From the NCBI GenBank assembly GCA_025531455.1, contig JAMYHL010000106.1, positions 1 through 64,000 of the forward strand: 64,000 nucleotides of DNA, read 5' to 3'. The first letter of the stretch is position 1. Each line of letters begins with the position of its first letter. This document shows positions 58,001-64,000 of this stretch, piece by piece. The stretch is from Apiotrichum sp. Y4204 (Eukaryota > Basidiomycota > Tremellomycetes > Trichosporonales > Trichosporonaceae). The notes under the pieces are model-generated. The model was not told the origin of the DNA and searched no databases. It saw nothing but the letters and a program-made list of their open reading frames with translations. The position numbers were made by a program, and so were the translations under genes.

Positions 58001-61000
58001 GTACGAATGCGTTTGTTACCTGACGGCTGGGCAGCTGCGCGGCAGCGGGTACCGAGCGTCGAAAGAGAATTTGACATTCGAGCCTTGACGATTCCAGAAC
58101 CGCAGACCAGTGGCGTGATTGCGGCGCGCTGCTAGCAGCTAGCTGCTCCACTTGATCGTATCTTTCTGCGGATCCTTTCGCAGCGAGGGCATTGCGACGC
58201 TCCGCGACGCGTGACGTGCACATTCGTTCCGTGGCCCGTGGCCCGTGGACCGTTGGCCGTGGACTAATGGCCGCTGTTGGGCTGTCCGCACCCCGGCCCT
58301 TCCGATGATCTCACGCTCCACATGGGCCCGATAAGCGAGGTCGCCGATCAGGGGCATCAGGGGGGATGGCCGATCACGAGGGGGCAAGGAGCTGCGACGG
58401 GCCGAGGAATGGAGGATCCCAAGAAGGGCCGCGGAATGAGGATCGGAAGAGCTGCCAGGAATAGTAAAGGACACCGCGGAGAGCTACGGAACTGGGAGAT
58501 GGCCCGCGGACAAACTGGTTGCCGTAGCTCGAAGTCAGAAAAAAACGCTCCAAATGTTCGGCAGTGATCGATGAGGGATATGAGGGACAAGAGATCTAGA
58601 ACACCGTGATGCCCCGCCCTTGCTTCTGGTGCATCACGGGATCACGGCTCTGGTTTTGGCGACGAAACACGGTCAATTTTTCTGAGCGCGCGACCCAACC
58701 CAGACCTCGCACCTTGGGGGTTGATCTTGGTTGCCGATATACTCAAGGTTTCTGCATACCGCTGCGGCGGTACACATGATCGGTGTCCCCTCTCGTTTAC
58801 GAAGCCCGCCGGCATCGTTTCAGTTCTGTTCCAGCTACGAGCGCGTGAGGGGCGTCATGCCGGCTCTTCAATTGATCAGTTGTCAAAGTAGCGTTCAGGC
58901 CGTGGCGGGTTGGAAATCTCCACTCACGCAACAGATACTATACTCACGGCTTGAAAGCTCGAGTGTGCCTGTCCCCCCGGCCCCGGCGTGACCCTCGGGC
59001 TCTCGGTTTTCAAGAAGGGTGGAGGCCGTGGAGAGGTCGCGGAATGTGGAGTGTGGAATGCAAGAAAAACATGACATGTGTGGAATGTGGAAATAGAACG
59101 GTCCTAGCGCCTGTGGCACAGCGACAGTGGCAGTTTGAAGTACCAGGTCTACCAGGGATGTCAACGGTTGCGCGGTGCCGTACCGCGGAGCGCGGAACCA
59201 GAGCAACATGCATATCGAGTAGCTAGTCGTCGGTAACTTGGAGCACTAGGCTGCGGTATCTCGCCCCTGCCGGTTCGGCGCCTTGCGAAGGGCAAGCGAA
59301 ATGCCACCCCATCATCACGCGCCGCGCGCCACATGACCACAGCCCACACTCTGGTATCCTGGTTAGAGATTGACACAATCGTGACTTTAACGTCGCGACG
59401 TCATGACTTTAGTCCAGGCTCCAAACATCCTATTGCAGGGCAGTGCCGCTCGCTTGCGCCCGGGATCTCGGGAAGGGTGTGGAGTCCCTCTCGTCTCCGT
59501 CACGAATGGTCTCGCCGCGATCCCGAACCTCTAGAACAATGACTGCGAAACGAGACCGTCGGCTACCAAAGATAGCCAAGCTCCCACTCCACAGGGCAAT
59601 AAGCTAGGTCACGGTGACATTTAGCCCCAAACTGATGGCGCGGAAACGTCTAGGAACTTAGCGAGTCAGTCCAGAACAGCCATACCGAGGTTTGATCTAC
59701 GCAGACGTACGCACTATAGACTCCCGCTGTGGAGCTATCTCGGCTTGGGAGATTACGGCCATAACGATCCTCGCGACCTGCCGCACCTGCCGTCGATCCG
59801 TCGACGCGTTGGCTGAGACAAGATCGTGACATACATACCGAGTTGTGGAGCGCTAGTCTCTAACCCTGCCGATCAGGTCCCAGGAGCAAGAGCGTTCGGC
59901 ACGGGATCGCGTATGTTTAGTCGAGTGGTAGAGATCTAGGGACAATGTTGTGACAACCGTTGTAACGATGCTCCAAGCCCAAGGCCCAAAGGGAACACGG
60001 GCCGAGGATGAGCAAATGGGGGCCAAAGTATTGGGAGATACCCAGCGACCGCGCATCTTTGCGTCATCGCCGTGTGTGTGCGTGTCGACATGCCGCGCAG
60101 GTCAATTGCTCAATGTGCGGCTACCCCGCAATTTCCGAACTTCGTGTCTTTCTCAGAGCTCTGAGTCTCTGGGTCTGGATGCGGACCTGATAGTGGGTGT
60201 TAATGTTCTGGACTCTTGTCGACTTTGGGAATCTTGCGGTGACCCAGCCCCCCCGAGAAGGGCCCGAAAATCCGCCGATCACAATCGGCGATCACGCATG
60301 AATTGGTCCGGGCCAGGCGGGGATTTGCGGGTGACGCGGGCTCGGTGCAGCTTAGTGCGTGAGTGCGTGAGTGCGTGAGTGCGTGAGTGCATGAGTGCCC
60401 GAGTATGCCCGGTACTCCGATGTCCAAATTCTCGTACTGTGGTGGTGGTAGCAAGCAGTGACTGTATCACTGTCTCCGGAGTTACGGCCTAGTAGACGCC
60501 GCGGAGAGGCGGGCAGGTACTCGGGTTGCGGTCCGCCTTCTGAATCCAGCTCTGGCTCCGAGGATCCCCCCGAGAATCCCCCGCCAAAGCACTCGACAGT
60601 CTTTTCAGACATCGAGTCACCCCGTGCCCGTGCTCATCGGCACCGTCGGGGTTAGTATGCGTGGGCGCGTACCGTACTTGGGTCGGGCTGCATGGAGCTA
60701 GTAGCTTGTGGCGCATTGGGAGTAATGGTGGCGGAGGTCGAGAGGGACCCGCGGTCGGAATGTGGCGGATTGGCGTGGCAGATGGCAGACGCGGCATGTT
60801 CGAAATGTTCAGAGTGCTCATGATCTGCGGATCGTCGTGGGCGGGTATGCAGCAAGCGATCGCCAGCGGCCAGCGGACCGCATGCTACACGCTACATGCT
60901 ACATTCGTTGCGGCGCCGTGGCGGTGGCTTCAAAGGCTTCCCGGACCCGAGGGACCGGTCGTGGCTCGGTCGAGTCGGCATACCTCGGCGTCGGCGTCAC

Positions 61001-62999
61001 CCCCGCTTTCCACCTCCGCATACCGCGAGACCCGACGGCGTGCGCGGCCGGCGACCGGACTTGTCCACGGTCTGCAGCGCCAAGCCGCCGAAGACCCTGC
61101 ATGTCTGTATCCTACAAGCCTGTTGCATGTTGCCTGCTGATCCTTCGCGCCCGGTTGGTGCATCCTGATCCGGTCGATCTGGGAACCGGAACCCGAGGAA
61201 TCTGGAAAAAGGGACGATCGCGAGATTGCGAGCTCACACGACATGGAACTCGGAACGAATCCCAGGCCCCGAGGCCCGAAGAGTGCAGGAAGGGATTCGC
61301 GCTTCGGATGCGGACTGCAGATCACTCCGCTTACTGTCTAGCGACTGGTGGATGGGCGTGGCTGGATGAATGTGTGGCGGCTGCCTCTGCCGATCTGTTA
61401 CTCGCTATGAATGCGTGGTTGACACAGTGGCACTGTGCCACAATGGCGGACGCACGGATACGCACGCAGGTACACGCACCCTACGGCCTCCGGCATACGG
61501 ATCCACATATTCTCCTTTGTCTGAGCGGGCAGGAGAGTGCATCAATGTATCATGTATCAATGTCCTTCGCCCGACATACCACCGCCACGCCGGTTGTGGG
61601 CGGGCGAGATTGCACATCACACGCGGCTGAGACAAGGCGCCGCCACTTCACCGAGGGGTTACCGAAGGGGTACTCATACTCATGCTCATGGCAGAGGCAC
61701 GGCGTGGTGAGAATTCTGATTCATGGGTGGGTGAATGTATCAGTGACCCATATGCAGCCTGGTATGTGATAACACCTGCGGCGTGTTTTAATGTGCGACT
61801 GGCGCGGCTCGCAGCAGCCTCGACGCACACGGAGATGAGGTTCGAAGCCGAGGACGGAGGATCGGGAAGCACGCCCATGAACGCGTCCGCGCCGCCAACA
61901 GCCCGGCCCACGCATTGCCGACTACCGTGTCGATCTGTCGATCACATCGTATGCCGAGCATTTTGAAGATGCGGGAACGAGCTCGAGGCCGCTTGGCTCT
62001 TGGCCCTTTGGTCTTGGCCTCTTTTAGCTCAGCGAGACATGCAAGACTGGTGACTTGCCATATCTGAGATTGCGCAGTCTCATTACCTCGATACGCGACG
62101 AGCGACGTGCGACCTCGCGAAGTTTTCGGGAGGATGGGATAGACGATTGCGACCGAATCCCATCATCTCACATCTCACATCCCAGCGATCCCAGCGAACG
62201 GCGATCCTGTCGACTGATCCTGCGACGTGATCGTTCCGATGCCGGGCCGGGACCAGCTGTGAACGCCGCTGCGAGGCACCGGCGATGGGTCGGCGGACCA
62301 TGCCCGAGCAGGCGGGGGAGCAGAGGCCGAGACCGATAGCCGAACGCGACCGCCGCGACAAGCTCGGAGGACTGCACCGAGTGCGGTTGATTGTTTATCA
62401 TACACATGAGAATTTTGGCACACCCCACTCTTCCCCAGGGGTCAGGAACCCACCAGAGCCACAAAGACAGGAGGCCGCAGGGCCAGAGTGATCATCTAGT
62501 GCTTTTCAGACTGAACGCCGCATCAGGCACTGGCGCACTGGTACTGGTGGCTCGGGCACTGATCCTGGGTGGACATGGGACTAGGAATCGGACACGAAAT
62601 GCTTGCGCTGCACGCCCACGACCTGCCCAACGACGCCACATTGGTTCAAACACAAAGGGCAGAAAGGGGGAGCAAAAGGGAATAGGATAATAGGAAGAGG
62701 GAGAGCGAGGGAAAGAGAGGGGGAGAGAGAGGTGCGAAAAAGGGGAAAGCTAAAAAGTTTGATCCTCCGGTCCTAGTCGCATTGTTACCCTTATTATACA
62801 CCGGGGGAAGCAGATCTTATTAATTTTCTTAGACAGTGCCGGAATCAGGGATGCTATTGTACCATTAGAACAGGGGTATAAAGGTATTTGAAAGACCTTG
62901 AGCAGGCACACTCTTATATTCCGCCTAATTTAAATGTGAGCTTATTTGGCAATTTGGCCGCACGGCACAATTGTCGGTTGGTTCGTTGCCCATAGTACC
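55065..62999. other. Gene-poor stretch
   Basis: About 8 kb with no gene that I can support. 55065-55530 should be the promoter and leader of the bZIP gene. The longest frame (60762-61769, 335 codons) has an Arg/Cys/His/Trp-rich random composition and no motif. An octamer tandem repeat lies at 60354-60401. A 16-base sequence (CGGTTGCGCGGTGCCG) occurs at 57600 and again at 59165. The part at 62690-63000 is unusually A/T-rich for the window, with a TATAAA-like GTATAAAGG at about 62876. No transposon protein was recognised. Confidence 0.55.
60354..60401. repeat. Six tandem copies of an 8-bp unit
   Basis: Four perfect AGTGCGTG units are followed by AGTGCATG and AGTGCCCG. This is a minisatellite-like array in non-coding DNA and likely length-variable. 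Confidence 0.9.
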
Positions 63000-64000
63000 A
63001 TAGTGCTCATAATCAATGCACATTAGCAAAAAGAGGTAAAAAAAAAGAATCTGTGGGCCGCCCGCACGGACCAGGCGGGGGGGCGGCACAGGGCGGAGGG
63101 GTGACTGTCGGCTGCATCGCTACGTACCCCCCCCTAATGCACCTATTAGGAAGAGAGAGAGAGAGAGAGAGAGTGGTCACTACCCGGCCACTGGTCACTC
63201 ACTCGCAACTACGGCACTGGGTACTCGGTCATCGTCGTCGTCGTCGCTGCCTGTCCTCTATCAACCCCTCTCAGAAGAAGATCGCATTTGAATATCTTCA
63301 TCCCCTCCCTCCCGCACCCCCTTCGCACCTGCCATCCTCTCTTGGCTTTCCGGCCTCTGTTATTAGGTAGCTCGCATCTCGACTCCCAGTCCCACACACC
63401 CGCAGTTGTGTAGCATCGCGCCCCACCCCAAAACCGAGCCCTTACACCTGCACCGCGCTGCACCGCGAAGCAATACTAGTCCGTCTCATCTCCTCACCGA
63501 CTGGCACCCACTCCCTCCCCCCGCACCTCCGCAGCCATTCAATTGTCGCGGCGCGCCCACAACCGTCCGGCCATTGTTCATTTCGTGTGTTCCGCCGTGG
63601 CCCCTGCTCCGCACCCCGTCTGGCACCAGAGTCCAGGCATCCCGAACATTGATTTCCATTACCACCCAAATCCCAGCCTCGGCACAGTCGGGTCGACTTA
63701 CGTCCCCTCCGTCAGCACTACCATTCGTGACCAAGCTTTCCACTTTGCCCCGGCGCCCGCCAATTTGAGAAATTGACAGACAAACTGTACAGTGCCGGCT
63801 CCCACGCGGATCACTTATCGGACCATCGACCATCGACCATCGCGCGTCCGCCCCAGCCCTCTCTCCCCAATCTGCATATTCTACAGCTGTGCAGAATCAA
63901 CAGCCGCACCCCCCCTGTTTCCTGTTCATTGCAGAGTTCCAGTTCTCCTTCGCACATCCCGCAGCTATCCATTCTATCACAGTACCGCAGCCCGCCCGGA
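63000..64000. promoter_or_regulatory. C/T-rich tract, possible leader of a gene beyond the window
   Basis: From about 63240 the plus strand is dominated by C and T (CATCCCCTCCCTCCCGCACC and similar), just like the sequences before the Cpl1-like, DED1 and membrane-protein genes here. A GA microsatellite (63152-63173) precedes it. Several short frames start near 63406-63543 but none shows a domain. A plus-strand gene starting just past 64000 would explain the composition. Confidence 0.35.
63152..63173. repeat. GA dinucleotide microsatellite
   Basis: An uninterrupted run of GA units after TTAGGAA. A CGT trinucleotide run lies shortly after, at about 63230-63246. Confidence 0.9.

Noticed and set aside
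60762..61769. 335-codon plus-strand frame
   Set aside because: Longest frame in the right flank, but no recognisable domain and an Arg/Cys/His/Trp-rich composition unlike the real genes here.

Overview
The window is nuclear DNA of a GC-rich fungus, most likely a basidiomycetous yeast of the Tremellomycetes (Trichosporonales or Tremellales type). The genes are cut by many very short introns (32 to about 130 bp, many of them 34-37 bp). These have GTGAGT/GTAAGT-like donors and a CTGAC or CTAAC branch motif a few bases before the acceptor. Codon use is strongly C-ending, 5' leaders are pyrimidine-rich, and the secreted Cpl1-type protein is typical of this group. The species assignment is inferred from these traits, not from a database search. 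I see no rRNA, tRNA or CRISPR array.

Layout. 1-930: a Tc1/mariner-type transposase on the minus strand that runs out of recognisable sequence just before its third catalytic motif. 931-8515: a gene-poor stretch ending in a C/T-rich leader. 8516-9485: a secreted Cpl1-domain protein. 11358-15927 (-): a full-size ABCB multidrug transporter. 18532-20570 (-): the ribosome-recycling ABC protein Rli1/ABCE1. 21768-23136: UDP-glucose 4-epimerase. 24087-25355: mitochondrial ribosomal protein Mrp51. 25726-27527: diphthamide synthase subunit Dph1. 27888-28798 (-): essential myosin light chain (Mlc1/Cdc4). 30554-32914: DEAD-box helicase Ded1. 36130-38721: a single-pass membrane protein. 40997-42433 and 43956-45295: two unrecognised low-complexity proteins. 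46516-47173: a CYSTM-type protein. 47715-49297 (-): a PAF-acetylhydrolase-like esterase. 50251-52077: a calcineurin-like phosphoesterase. 53033-55064 (-): a bZIP transcription factor of Cys3/Met4 type. 55065-64000: a second gene-poor stretch, ending in a C/T-rich tract that may be the leader of a gene beyond the window.

The core is an ordinary euchromatic block: translation and ribosome maintenance (RLI1, DPH1, DED1, MRP51), nucleotide-sugar supply (UGE1), cytokinesis (MLC1) and surface or secreted functions (Cpl1-like, CYSTM, membrane protein, phosphoesterase). It is not an operon or an obvious functional cluster. Exon structures were assembled by eye from splice signals and reading-frame continuity. 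For every multi-exon gene the exon lengths sum to an open frame.

The most notable observations are: an 895-bp intron splitting the DNA-contacting basic region of the bZIP gene; a DED1 first intron with an upstream acceptor that would create an immediate stop; a start codon alone on its own coding exon in MLC1; a probable 8-nt micro-exon and a catalytic His codon assembled across a splice junction in the esterase; and an interrupted mariner transposase next to two perfect hairpins at the window edge. I did not find a convincing new multi-gene system.
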